From Puniceicoccales bacterium (GTDB taxonomy: Bacteria > Verrucomicrobiota > Verrucomicrobiia > Opitutales > JAIRKQ01), in assembly GCA_031266155.1 (NCBI GenBank), contig JAISBO010000051.1, positions 1 through 8,648 on the forward strand: 8,648 nucleotides of DNA, in the 5' to 3' direction. How positions within the stretch are numbered: position 1 is the first letter of the stretch; each line of letters begins with the position of its first letter. The position numbers and the translations under genes are program-made. The notes under the pieces were generated by a model. It worked only from the letters and a program-made list of their open reading frames with translations. It made no database searches and had not been told where the DNA came from. Below are positions 1-7,310 of the stretch, piece by piece.

Positions 1-1700
1 CGTAGGGAATTGATTCTATTCCAGGTTTCCCGAGTGACCGCTATGAGCAAATCTAAGGGTACATGTACGGGAGGAATGTTGTGGGCACCATTCCAACCGA
101 TGGTGAGAATTCGCTTCGAATGCCTATCGGTTAACCAGAATTTTACGTGATGTTTTTGTACGCCAAATGTTTCTGGGAGGCTATTGATTATAATATTTTT
201 TAGTAGAAAAATAGGTTCCGGATTTTTTTGCCCGAATGGTTGCAAGGTTTCCAATCCTTCCATGAAATTATTATCGATTTCTTCCAATGCCAATTCGTGG
301 GAATACTCTATCTTTTCGTGTTTAGGCTTACCAATTGAATATTTTTTTACGGCTTCGTTAAACTTTTCCCTAAAGGCATCGATGTTCTCCGGGCGGATAG
401 ATATTCCGACGGCATAGGGATGACCACCCCATGTTTCTAAATACTCCGAACAACCATTCAAAATGTCGATCAAATTTACTCCATGCATGCTCCTACCGGA
501 CCCCTTTGCTAAATCACGCTCGTAACCCAAAACAATGCATGGTTTGGCGTAATCCCTTGCGCATTTACCACTGACGATTCCCACAACACCGGAATGCCAG
601 TTTGGGTCATATAGGACAATTCCGTCGTCATCGATGTAATTATTTCTGAGTATTTCTTCCGCTTGCTCGGTTATTTCTTTTTCAATCAATTGACGTTCTT
701 TGTTCGTCTCATCAAGTTCATAGGCATAGGTCATGGCTTCATCGAAGTTATTGCTCAGCATCATGCTAATTGGCAAAACAGCATCGGTAATTCGCCCACA
801 GGCATTCAACCGTGGGCACAGTTTGAAAGAAACATCGTGTTGGCCGATATTGGCGTCGATCGGAATATCAGCAGATTTACATAGTGCTTCAATCCCCGGG
901 CGACGATATTTTCCACTGAGAATTTTTAGACCAAACTTGCAAAAAATTCTATTCTCATGGATCAATTGTGCCATATCAGCGATGGTCCCAAGGGTCACGA
1001 GGTCGAGATCATGCCTTAGTGAATAGTTAAATACCCGCTGGTCATTTGTTTTTCTCAGAACTTTTAGGAGAGCATGGCACAGTTTGAAAACTAACCCCAC
1101 CGAACATAATACTTTATATTTATCATTTTCTTTGCCGTCATCTATGTGGGGATTGACGATGCAACATTTGGCAATCGGTAGGGATTTTGCCTGGTGATGG
1201 TCGACGATTAAAACTTCGATGCCATGTTTTTGCAGAAATTTTACTTCTTCGGCAGAATTTGTACCACAGTCTAGGGCTATAACCGTGTCGTACTTTTTCC
1301 CCGAAAGAATGCGTTCTATAATTTCACTGGATAGGCCATATCCTTCGTAGGCGCGGTTAGGTACGAAAAAATCAGGGACTATGCCAAAATTTTTCAGCAC
1401 ATTGGTTAGGAGTGTTATGCTGGTAATGCCGTCGACATCATAGTCTCCTATTATCGCAACCCGTAGCCTATGGTCTATTACCTTGCGCAGTATGTTTATG
1501 GCCCCATCGATATTTTTAATCCTAAATGGGTTGTCCAAATATGCCAGCTTTGGCCAGAGGAATTTTTCAGCTTCAAGCTTTGAAGTAATGCCCCGTTGGA
1601 CCAATATTACACACAGTAAAAAGCTAATGTTTAATGACTTATACAACTCCTCCGCCGTGGATTTATCATAGGGAATCTGTGTCCAAAATTTTTCTGTCAT
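1..1700 (-). CDS. recJ: RecJ, single-stranded-DNA-specific 5'-3' exonuclease (partial, C-terminus off the left edge)
   Basis: The minus strand reads open from ATG at 1700 to the window edge, about 566 residues. DHH-superfamily phosphoesterase motifs appear in order: DYDVDG (86-91), ALDCG (142-146), the DHH triad (167-169), and DLVTLGTIADM (233-243). Further on come RLNACGRI, GVVGIVSGK, KGSGRS and WGGHPYAVG of the DHHA1 domain, then LQPFGQKNPEP at the start of the OB-fold domain. RecJ is a metal-dependent cytoplasmic exonuclease used in RecFOR recombination, mismatch repair and base excision repair. The family is usually about 570-590 residues, so only a short C-terminal tail is missing. All catalytic motifs are present and the frame shows no break. 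The gene starts 27 bases after the secDF stop, with only a weak AGG ahead of its ATG, so it is probably the last or a late gene of that operon. The identification is very secure. Confidence 0.96.
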   Translation of the reverse strand, partial: MTEKFWTQIPYDKSTAEELYKSLNISFLLCVILVQRGITSKLEAEKFLWPKLAYLDNPFRIKNIDGAINILRKVIDHRLRVAIIGDYDVDGITSITLLTNVLKNFGIVPDFFVPNRAYEGYGLSSEIIERILSGKKYDTVIALDCGTNSAEEVKFLQKHGIEVLIVDHHQAKSLPIAKCCIVNPHIDDGKENDKYKVLCSVGLVFKLCHALLKVLRKTNDQRVFNYSLRHDLDLVTLGTIADMAQLIHENRIFCKFGLKILSGKYRRPGIEALCKSADIPIDANIGQHDVSFKLCPRLNACGRITDAVLPISMMLSNNFDEAMTYAYELDETNKERQLIEKEITEQAEEILRNNYIDDDGIVLYDPNWHSGVVGIVSGKCARDYAKPCIVLGYERDLAKGSGRSMHGVNLIDILNGCSEYLETWGGHPYAVGISIRPENIDAFREKFNEAVKKYSIGKPKHEKIEYSHELALEEIDNNFMEGLETLQPFGQKNPEPIFLLKNIIINSLPETFGVQKHHVKFWLTDRHSKRILTIGWNGAHNIPPVHVPLDLLIAVTRETWNRINSL

Positions 1701-1727
1701 TGCCTGATTCCAGTACACCTCATTGGT

Positions 1728-4211
1728 TTATGTCGCATTCCCCCCAACAACGGTTGTTCTATTCCCCCCATGCCAGGTGTAAAACACTGGGCTGGCGATG
1801 AAAATGGAAGAAAACGTCCCGACAACGACGCCTATTGCAAAAACCAACGCAAAATCGACGACTACACCCGACCCAAACACATAGAGAGCCAATGCGACCA
1901 GGAATGTCGACGCACTCGTAAGTATGGTGCGGGAAAGGGTCCTATTAATTGATAGGTTTATGACATCTTTTAGAGTCTTGGTTTTGTTTATCTTCAATTC
2001 TTCACGGATTCGATCGAAGACAATAATGGTGTCATTTATCGCATATCCAACAACCATAAGAATGGATGCAATCATCGGAGCAGAAATCTGATGCCCCAAT
2101 GCTAGGTAAATTAATATGGTCATGACAACACCCGCAATCGTAGAAACCACCGCTCCAATTCCATACCCTGTTTCAAACCGAAAAGCAACGTAGACCATAA
2201 CGCCGACCATCGATAATATTACGGATATGAGGGCGTTCATTTTTGTCCCTTGGCCGACGGATGCCCCTATTTCAGTTTTTCGGACCAAGAATGGCTTGGA
2301 CCTCTGGAAATGATTGCTCAGATGGTCAAAAAATTTTGTACCCTGCCCCTCCGGCGTTTGTATGCGTAGGATTTCCGAATTGTCGGCTATGGACCTTTGA
2401 TAGACAGAAGTGACTTCCCCTATCCCATGCGCCGATGCCAATTTATTGATTTCATTTATGGGGATTTTTTTCTCAAATGTCACGGTAATTTCGTCTCCTC
2501 CCGTAAAATCAATGCCATAAATCTTAGCACCCCGGAACGCCATAATGACGATACAGGCAAATGCTACGATTGTGTATATTCCAATGGTCAATTTTGTGTA
2601 TTCCAAAAAACCGAAGGAGGTTGGCTTTATTCTAAAATCAGGGATAAGCTTTTTGGCCAAGTTCCTTTCCACTAAAAACTCTAGCAGTCCTTTACTCAGC
2701 ACCAGGGCACAAAACATCGTTGCAAAAATTCCAATGGCCAAAATTACCCCAAATCCCTTCACCGGTCCAACCCCAAAATATATGAGAATTACCGCCGTTA
2801 GCAGTGTTGTCAGGTTTGCATCAAGGACGGTGGCAAACGCTTTTTCGTGTCCCGAGGCCAGGGCAGCCCTCAGAGGCTTGCCGCTGAGAAGTTCTTCCCG
2901 CATCCTCTCAAATATCAGAATGTTGGCATCAACTGCCATTCCAATTGTTAGGACCAGTGCTGCGATGCCGGGCAATGTAAGCGTTCCCCCAATGGTCGCC
3001 ATTGCACCCAATACGATTACGATATTTGCCATGATTGCGACCAGAGATATGATCCCGGCAGTGTGATAAAACACCAGCATAAAAGCAGCTACAACGGCAG
3101 TTCCTATTAGCATTGCCCGTAGGGAACTTACCCTGGCATCTTCCGCTAGGGATGGCCCAATCTCACTTAGTTCAACAAATTTTAATTCAAATTCCAATGG
3201 ATTATTGAGAATATTTGATAGTTCAAAAGCGTCCCGCTGGGAAAATTTCCCACTAATACTCGCACGTCCATTCGTGATCGCCGAACGAATGGATGGGGCT
3301 GAATACAATTTCCCATCCAATACGATGCCGAGTCGGCGGTTTATGTTATTGGCCGTGATTTTTTCAAAACATTTAGCTCCTTCTTCCGTCATCGTCAGGG
3401 AAATTTCATATTCGCCGTATTGGCCGACAACCACGCCAGCACGCTTTACCATGCTACCGGTCATGTCCGGAATTTTTTTGACAAATGCGTATTCTTCCTC
3501 TCCGCTATCTCCACGGCCACCTTCGAACGCCAAAACTTCATAGCCAATTGGAGCACGTTCGGTTTTTGATTTTGGCGCAAGGGTAGGGTGCAACAATTTG
3601 AATTCGAGCTTGGCTGGCTTTTTAATTGTATCGACAATTTCCGGATTGTCTTTCATTGAAATACCCGGCAATTGAATTTCTATGCAATTTTTGCCAAATA
3701 TCCTCAGCAACGGTTCCGAGACTCCTAATCCATCGATACGCTGTCGAATAATATCAATTGCCTTGCCTAGCTGTTCCGTTTTTTCCGAGGCCCCTAAATT
3801 TTCGAACTTTGAATCATCAACTTTCAATACGCAGGAAACACCGCCTTTTAAATCGAGACCCTGTTTAATTTTTCCCTTCGAATCCGCCAGCAAGGTATTT
3901 AACAAAATTTTATTTTTTTCGGAGAGGTTCTTGATGTCACTAATATTTCTATTTTTGAAAAAGCGTGACAGATCTATTTTTTCAGCATCTGCGACATCAC
4001 GAATGGCCAGGAACAAACTTTTGGACTGCCTAGCTTCCAACCTTTCCTGGGCCCGTCCCAGAAGTTCTTTAAATGCCACCTTGTCATTGGTTACGCAACT
4101 CGCAAGATACTGTTCCGGTATTCTATCGTGGATAGGCAATATGCTCTGAACAGCAAGAAGGATAATTGCCAATGACAGCAAAATTCTGTAAAACGGCTTC
4201 CTATTGCGCAT
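1728..4211 (-). CDS. secDF: SecDF, fused SecD-SecF protein-export membrane protein
   Basis: This is a full-length single-chain fusion of 827 residues. The SecD half (about 1-515) has a first membrane segment at 8-26, LDLKGG at 119-124, the periplasmic P1 domain with DIIRQRIDGLG (153-163) and LPGI (181-184), and a five-helix RND-type membrane domain from about 365 to 510. The SecF half (about 516-815) has its first helix near 541-558, YGIDFTGG at 565-572, and helices from about 655 to 808. The two proton-relay aspartates known from the family are visible in AVDAN (D428) and INDT (D727). SecDF uses the proton gradient to pull preproteins outward from SecYEG. The ATG lies 5 bases beyond the yajC stop with no clear Shine-Dalgarno, which suggests translational coupling. 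The polypeptide is uninterrupted and no key residue is missing. Confidence 0.97.
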   Translation of the reverse strand: MRNRKPFYRILLSLAIILLAVQSILPIHDRIPEQYLASCVTNDKVAFKELLGRAQERLEARQSKSLFLAIRDVADAEKIDLSRFFKNRNISDIKNLSEKNKILLNTLLADSKGKIKQGLDLKGGVSCVLKVDDSKFENLGASEKTEQLGKAIDIIRQRIDGLGVSEPLLRIFGKNCIEIQLPGISMKDNPEIVDTIKKPAKLEFKLLHPTLAPKSKTERAPIGYEVLAFEGGRGDSGEEEYAFVKKIPDMTGSMVKRAGVVVGQYGEYEISLTMTEEGAKCFEKITANNINRRLGIVLDGKLYSAPSIRSAITNGRASISGKFSQRDAFELSNILNNPLEFELKFVELSEIGPSLAEDARVSSLRAMLIGTAVVAAFMLVFYHTAGIISLVAIMANIVIVLGAMATIGGTLTLPGIAALVLTIGMAVDANILIFERMREELLSGKPLRAALASGHEKAFATVLDANLTTLLTAVILIYFGVGPVKGFGVILAIGIFATMFCALVLSKGLLEFLVERNLAKKLIPDFRIKPTSFGFLEYTKLTIGIYTIVAFACIVIMAFRGAKIYGIDFTGGDEITVTFEKKIPINEINKLASAHGIGEVTSVYQRSIADNSEILRIQTPEGQGTKFFDHLSNHFQRSKPFLVRKTEIGASVGQGTKMNALISVILSMVGVMVYVAFRFETGYGIGAVVSTIAGVVMTILIYLALGHQISAPMIASILMVVGYAINDTIIVFDRIREELKINKTKTLKDVINLSINRTLSRTILTSASTFLVALALYVFGSGVVVDFALVFAIGVVVGTFSSIFIASPVFYTWHGGNRTTVVGGNAT

Positions 4212-4216
4212 ATGCT

Positions 4217-4543
4217 CTATTCTGCTTTTTCTGATTTATCCAGTTTAGCCTGTATGTATGACCTAAAAATTTCAATCTTTGTATCATCTGCGATTTTCAT
4301 AATGAACTTTGGCCCCTTGGCATTGACGATTGTCCCAACAATCCCCGAGGTAGTAACTACCCTATCTCCGGACTTTAGAGTATCCAACATTTTCTGCTGT
4401 TCCTTTTGCCGCTTCCTCTGTGGGACCACCATCAAAAAACACATGCCAGCTATTAGCAGTGCATACATGATTAGTACCTGCCAGCCAGAGCTAGCACTTT
4501 GGCTCTGTGCTGCAATAGTTGCCATAAAATGCAAATGATCCAT
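4217..4543 (-). CDS. yajC: YajC, small SecDF-associated membrane subunit
   Basis: This 108-residue protein has a short polar N-terminus, one membrane helix at about 22-40, then the family hallmark from 40 onward: VVPQRKRQKEQQKML followed by LKSGDRVVTTSGIVGTI (56-72). The remaining cytosolic part is a small beta-rich domain with a charged tail. YajC binds SecDF in the holotranslocon and was long used as its marker neighbour; here it lies immediately upstream of secDF. Two ATGs are possible (residues 1 and 7). The first is chosen because AAAGGAT (plus-strand positions 4549-4555) sits just ahead of it. Length and organisation are typical of the family. Confidence 0.96.
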   Translation of the reverse strand: MDHLHFMATIAAQSQSASSGWQVLIMYALLIAGMCFLMVVPQRKRQKEQQKMLDTLKSGDRVVTTSGIVGTIVNAKGPKFIMKIADDTKIEIFRSYIQAKLDKSEKAE

Positions 4544-4548
4544 TCTTT

Positions 4549-4555
4549 ATCCTTT
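4549..4555 (-). promoter_or_regulatory. Shine-Dalgarno of yajC
   Basis: The minus strand reads AAAGGAT five bases before the ATG at 4543. It favours this ATG over the in-frame ATG six codons later. The core AAGGA also occurs before the chaperone gene at 5712 and the orphan gene at 7250, so it looks like the usual ribosome-binding motif of this genome. Confidence 0.7.
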
Positions 4556-4626
4556 TCCAGAAAGGCTAGATCTCGAAATTCCTTAATCAAGAAAATAAAT
4601 TTAAAAATTTTACCATTCCAGCGACC

Positions 4627-5712
4627 TCATAGGAAAATTTTTATGTAAGCCTTTTCCTTGAGTTTTTTTATGTAATGCTCCCTTGCCTCCTTTTGGTATT
4701 TTGCAGCCAAAACATTTTCAATGTCACTGCTTACTTCATCTAGGGTAAATTTTTTGGCAGGTTTTTCGTCGGCCACAAATAATATGTAAACCCTACCATC
4801 TAAAAATATGGAAGCTGTATATTCTCCAATGCCAAGTTTCCTCAGAGCATCTGCAAATTCTGGTATCGTATCGTCCACACAAACCCATCCGATATTGCAC
4901 GATTTTGGACTATCGCTAAAGGTTTTTACGATGGCGTGTATTTTATCACCGGATTTAATGGCTTGTTGTAGATTTGATAATTTTATTTGCAACTCTTCAT
5001 CCGTGTAATTTTCCTTAGAAAGGGAAATTTTTTTGACGAAAATTTGCCTATCCACTATGAAATCTTGAATGTGTTCATTGTAATACTCTTTTATTTTCGC
5101 CGGACTTACCTCGGACTTTGACTTTTGTGCTTCTGACAGCACATAGTTAACTATCGCACTTTCCCTAATATCCTTTTTGAATTCCCTAACAGACTGTCCG
5201 TTTGCCCGCAAATATTGTGCAAAAGCCGTTCTATCATCATTAAATCTATCGCGTAGGTACGCCTCATATTCCTTCTTTTCATAGTGATCCGACATTTGCC
5301 CACCCTTGGATTTGAAATCTCCGACAATGAGGATTCTCTCGACGAATGCGTTCAGGACTAGTTCCTGATACTCCCGGATTCTTTTTTGAAAATCTGCCTG
5401 TGACCTGGATATTTTTTGAATTTCGGGTATAAAATAGGACACTTCCCGCATTAGTCTCGTCATCGTAACTATTTCATTATTAACAATTGCCGCGATGTCG
5501 TTGGCATACACGGGCACTTGAAACTCTTCCGGCGATTGTTCCAACATCTTATGTTCAGGATCTTCGGCCTGATCTTCAACCGCTTCAAGGGGAAATATTC
5601 CCAATAGAATCATCAAAAAAGCAGCAACCCTTTTTCTCGAAAAAGCTTTTATAAAAGACATGAGCCAACTATGAAAATGGGCGAAAAATTTTCCATTCTT
5701 TTTTTCGTACAC
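4627..5712 (-). CDS. SurA-like periplasmic chaperone / parvulin-type peptidyl-prolyl isomerase, GTG start
   Basis: The protein has 361 residues. A signal peptide is visible: basic residues RKR at 26-28, a hydrophobic core at 29-40, and a likely cleavage near A44. Residues about 70-195 resemble the SurA N-terminal chaperone domain (DIAAIVNNEIVTMTRL, then a helical region with many charged residues). Residues about 222-315 fit a parvulin-like domain: DSPKSCNIGWV takes the place of the usual S-GGDLG segment, and IPEFADALRKLGIGEYT matches the M-PEFE-A--L--GE-S region. The usual early parvulin histidine (HIL) is replaced by KIS, so isomerase activity is doubtful and a holdase role for outer-membrane proteins is more likely. 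It lies 83 bases upstream of yajC-secDF, consistent with a secretion role. The GTG at 5712 is preceded by AAGGAT; an ATG at residue 18 (5661) would give a shorter, more normal signal peptide but has no visible Shine-Dalgarno. The symbol is left blank because true SurA orthology is unproven. Confidence 0.85.
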   Translation of the reverse strand: MYEKKNGKFFAHFHSWLMSFIKAFSRKRVAAFLMILLGIFPLEAVEDQAEDPEHKMLEQSPEEFQVPVYANDIAAIVNNEIVTMTRLMREVSYFIPEIQKISRSQADFQKRIREYQELVLNAFVERILIVGDFKSKGGQMSDHYEKKEYEAYLRDRFNDDRTAFAQYLRANGQSVREFKKDIRESAIVNYVLSEAQKSKSEVSPAKIKEYYNEHIQDFIVDRQIFVKKISLSKENYTDEELQIKLSNLQQAIKSGDKIHAIVKTFSDSPKSCNIGWVCVDDTIPEFADALRKLGIGEYTASIFLDGRVYILFVADEKPAKKFTLDEVSSDIENVLAAKYQKEAREHYIKKLKEKAYIKIFL

Positions 5713-5741
5713 TTGACAATCCTTGAAAATAGACCTTTCTA
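5713..5741 (+). promoter_or_regulatory. Possible promoter of the metallophosphoesterase gene
   Basis: A consensus -35 box TTGACA lies at 5713-5718 in the 41-base divergent gap. The -10 region 17 bases later (TTTCTA, 5736-5741) is poor. If it is used, transcription would begin only a few bases before the ATG at 5754, which has no Shine-Dalgarno, so the mRNA would be nearly leaderless. The call is tentative. Confidence 0.3.
5719..5724 (-). promoter_or_regulatory. Shine-Dalgarno deciding the GTG start of the SurA-like gene
   Basis: The minus strand reads AAGGAT, six bases before the GTG at 5712. No comparable purine run precedes the alternative ATG at 5661. This is the main reason for choosing the longer product. 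Confidence 0.6.
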
Positions 5742-5753
5742 CCTACTCCACAC

Positions 5754-6548
5754 ATGTCACATTTATTAAAAATTTTATATTTGGGAGATCTGGTTGGTCG
5801 GCCTGCGCGGGAATGTATGGTAAAAAGCCTGCATGGAATAAGAAAAGTACATGGCATTGATGTGGTCGTTGCAAATGCTGAAAACGCCACTTCGGGCGCC
5901 GGTCTTACCCGCGAGCATGCCGAATTGTTACATTCCGTTGGCATAGATCTGATCACCCTCGGTGACCACGTCTGGGATCGCCATGGCTTTGAACGGGATA
6001 TCGAGGGATTGGAATATGTTTGCCGACCTGCCAATTTGCCCAAAGAATGCCCCGGAAGAAATTTTATTACCCTTGTAAAAGACGGTATAAAAATCGGAGT
6101 TTGCGTGGTTCTAGGTCGCCAATTCATGAAGATCCATGCCTCGTGCCCCTTCGAAGCCATGGAAAGGATTTTACAGGACAATGGCAGTGGCGTGGATATT
6201 TTACTTGCTGAAATTCATGCCGAAGCAACTTCGGAAAAAATTGCATTTGGATGGAATTTCGATGGCAAAGTAAGCGGCATTGTGGGAACGCATACGCATG
6301 TTCAAACATCGGACGAACGTATTTTACCGAACGGAACCGCATATATCACGGATCTCGGCATGTGCGGACCCCACGAATCCGTCATTGGGCGTGAAATTTT
6401 GCCCGTTCTCCATAGCATTAAACTTGGCATACCACAAAAATTCGAAGTGGCCTCCAATGATATCCGCCTAAATGGTGTAATGCTAACCATTGACAGCCAT
6501 TCTGGTTTGGCCACTAAAATTGTGAGATTTTCCGAACGAATGTCCTAG
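5754..6548 (+). CDS. ymdB: YmdB/TIGR00282-family metallophosphoesterase (cyclic-nucleotide phosphodiesterase type)
   Basis: The protein has 264 residues, the normal family length. Dimetal-site motifs are in order: LGDLVG (D12), NAEN (E43, N44), TLGDHVWD (D71, H72), EIHAEATSEK (a histidine near 154), and GTHTHVQTSDERIL (two histidines near 179 and 181). The best-studied member, Bacillus YmdB, hydrolyses cyclic nucleotides in vitro and affects biofilm and sporulation behaviour. The position normally written as asparagine in the GNH motif is aspartate here. The C-terminal part (TAYITDLGMCGP, then GVMLTID) is also typical. The start is fixed: an in-frame TAG lies at 5730-5732 and no other upstream start codon exists. 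No ribosome-binding site is seen. It is transcribed divergently from the chaperone gene and probably alone; its physiological substrate in this organism is unknown. Confidence 0.93.
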   Translation: MSHLLKILYLGDLVGRPARECMVKSLHGIRKVHGIDVVVANAENATSGAGLTREHAELLHSVGIDLITLGDHVWDRHGFERDIEGLEYVCRPANLPKECPGRNFITLVKDGIKIGVCVVLGRQFMKIHASCPFEAMERILQDNGSGVDILLAEIHAEATSEKIAFGWNFDGKVSGIVGTHTHVQTSDERILPNGTAYITDLGMCGPHESVIGREILPVLHSIKLGIPQKFEVASNDIRLNGVMLTIDSHSGLATKIVRFSERMS

Positions 6549-6629
6549 ATAGTTGGATGATTAAATACCAATAACATCTTACCGTTTACTGCTGTAAAGC
6601 TTAAACAAGCGATATTGTGAAAACAAACA
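6549..6629. other. Short intergenic stretch after the metallophosphoesterase
   Basis: No coding potential is seen here. Two weak inverted repeats are present (TTTAC/GTAAA at 6585-6598 and GCTT/AAGC at 6599-6610). Neither has a T-run after it, so no convincing terminator for the plus-strand gene could be assigned. Confidence 0.5.
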
Positions 6630-6658
6630 TGGATATTGAAAATATTTTTCAATATCCA
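6630..6658 (-). terminator. AT-rich perfect hairpin, likely terminator of the minus-strand orphan unit
   Basis: GGATATTGAAAA (6631-6642) and its exact complement (6646-6657) flank a 3-base loop; one more A-T pair closes 6630/6658, giving 13 paired bases without mismatch. Read on the minus strand, the stem is followed by TGTTTGTTTT, a usable T-rich tract. On the plus strand what follows is A-rich, so the minus direction is preferred. The stem is GC-poor, which weakens the call; it might also act as a protein site. Confidence 0.55.
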
Positions 6659-6702
6659 AACTTCAATTTATCAAATGAGTTCCTGGGTAGCCCAAAACAC
6701 AA

Positions 6703-6804
6703 TCAGGGAACCAACCCAAGTACCATGGCCCCCACGGTATTATCTCGAGCATACAACACCCCTCCTATTATTGTTTCCACAAAGTTTAAAAACCATTCTC
6801 TCAT
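6703..6804 (-). CDS. Small hydrophobic 33-residue protein, coupled to the upstream orphan gene
   Basis: The ATG at 6804-6802 overlaps the TGA of the upstream 149-residue gene as ATGA, the classic arrangement for translational coupling. The 33-residue product starts MREWFLNFVETIIGGVLYA, has a short charged middle (RDN), and ends in a second hydrophobic run GAMVLGLVP before TGA. It could lie in a membrane. There is no separate Shine-Dalgarno. It sits between the orphan gene and the hairpin at 6630-6658, so it falls inside the presumed transcript. I do not recognise a family; it may be a real small protein or a chance ORF. The exact stop/start overlap and the composition are the only support. 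Confidence 0.45.
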   Translation of the reverse strand: MREWFLNFVETIIGGVLYARDNTVGAMVLGLVP

Positions 6805-7250
6805 CTAGGTTCATAAACAACTGTTCCGCGGGGACCAGTTATGTGTCTGCATCCATTAAAACCATCGGCCATCGGACTGTTGTCTACCCTCACATACCTT
6901 TCAGTGGCAAGAGAAACACCCCTTGAATCCAAAGGTGTCATTGGCATTACATTTATCCTGGTGGTCTCATATAATCCTTGCAGTTGATACACCGCCTCCA
7001 TGCTTATGTTTACGTTTGGTAGATTTGGTGTCTTTGAGATTTGCATAGCAAATCTTCGTTCCGAACGATGTGCATTGGCATCTGGATAAAGCAGCTGCCT
7101 TGCAGGGCCAAATTTTTCGATAAGTGGCTCATTCGTAAAAGAGGAGTCATCTATCAAAGGTAAATCGCTCACTTCCACTGTGGGAAAGCCCCTCGGCAAT
7201 TCAGTATACAGAGCATAAGCGCTATTTATGTCATGAATTTTCTTTTCCAT
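6801..7250 (-). CDS. Orphan protein of 149 residues, unknown function
   Basis: I recognise no family. The protein starts MEKKIHDINSAYALY, is soluble in character, and has no signal peptide or membrane segment. It is rich in proline and polar residues (for example LPRGFPTVEVSDLPLIDD at 18-35 and INVMPMTPLDSRG at 99-111) and ends in HITGPRGTVVYEPR. It has one cysteine, near 134, and no metal-binding or nucleotide-binding motif. The ATG at 7250 is chosen over an upstream in-frame start at 7358 because AAGGA sits five bases before it, and because a longer product would run over a strong promoter (7282-7309). The gene is therefore expressed from its own promoter and followed by a coupled 33-codon ORF and a hairpin. 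The promoter, ribosome site and terminator make a real gene likely; its role is unknown. Confidence 0.75.
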   Translation of the reverse strand: MEKKIHDINSAYALYTELPRGFPTVEVSDLPLIDDSSFTNEPLIEKFGPARQLLYPDANAHRSERRFAMQISKTPNLPNVNISMEAVYQLQGLYETTRINVMPMTPLDSRGVSLATERYVRVDNSPMADGFNGCRHITGPRGTVVYEPR

Positions 7251-7265
7251 ATGTTTCCTTCCGTT

Positions 7266-7286
7266 GTTGATAGTTTTATCAACTAT
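7266..7286 (-). repeat. Overlapping inverted repeats at the start of the orphan-gene transcript
   Basis: GTTGATA and TATCAAC (7266-7272 and 7277-7283) pair perfectly around a 4-base loop. A second 6-base pairing, ATAGTT with AACTAT (7270-7275 and 7281-7286), overlaps it and includes most of the -10 box. The two cannot form together. They lie between the -10 box and the Shine-Dalgarno, a suitable place for an operator or a leader RNA structure. Confidence 0.55.
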
Positions 7287-7309
7287 ACTTTTTTTGACAC
7301 AAATGTCAA
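7282..7309 (-). promoter_or_regulatory. Sigma70-type promoter of the orphan gene
   Basis: On the minus strand a perfect -35 box TTGACA (7309-7304) is followed after 16 bases by TATAGT (7287-7282), five of six matches to the -10 consensus. Transcription would begin near 7275, about 25 bases before the ATG at 7250. It is the best promoter in the window. Confidence 0.75.
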
Positions 7310-7310
7310 A
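7293..7310. repeat. Palindrome overlapping the -35 box
   Basis: TTTGACA (7293-7299) and TGTCAAA (7304-7310) form an exact 7-base inverted repeat around CAAA. The right arm contains the whole -35 hexamer of the orphan-gene promoter, so a dimeric repressor bound here would block the polymerase. Part of this symmetry could be accidental. Confidence 0.5.

Noticed and set aside
5669..6181. Minus-strand 170-codon frame opposite the metallophosphoesterase
   Set aside because: It overlaps both the phosphoesterase and the chaperone start; its sequence is arginine/serine/proline-rich in the way of an antisense shadow.
6585..6610. Terminator after the metallophosphoesterase gene
   Set aside because: Stems of only 5 and 4 pairs, without a following T-run.
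6636..6926. Plus-strand 96-codon open frame overlapping the orphan gene's 3' end
   Set aside because: It starts inside the hairpin region, runs antisense to the better supported minus-strand gene and its coupled small ORF, lacks a ribosome site and has no recognisable sequence.
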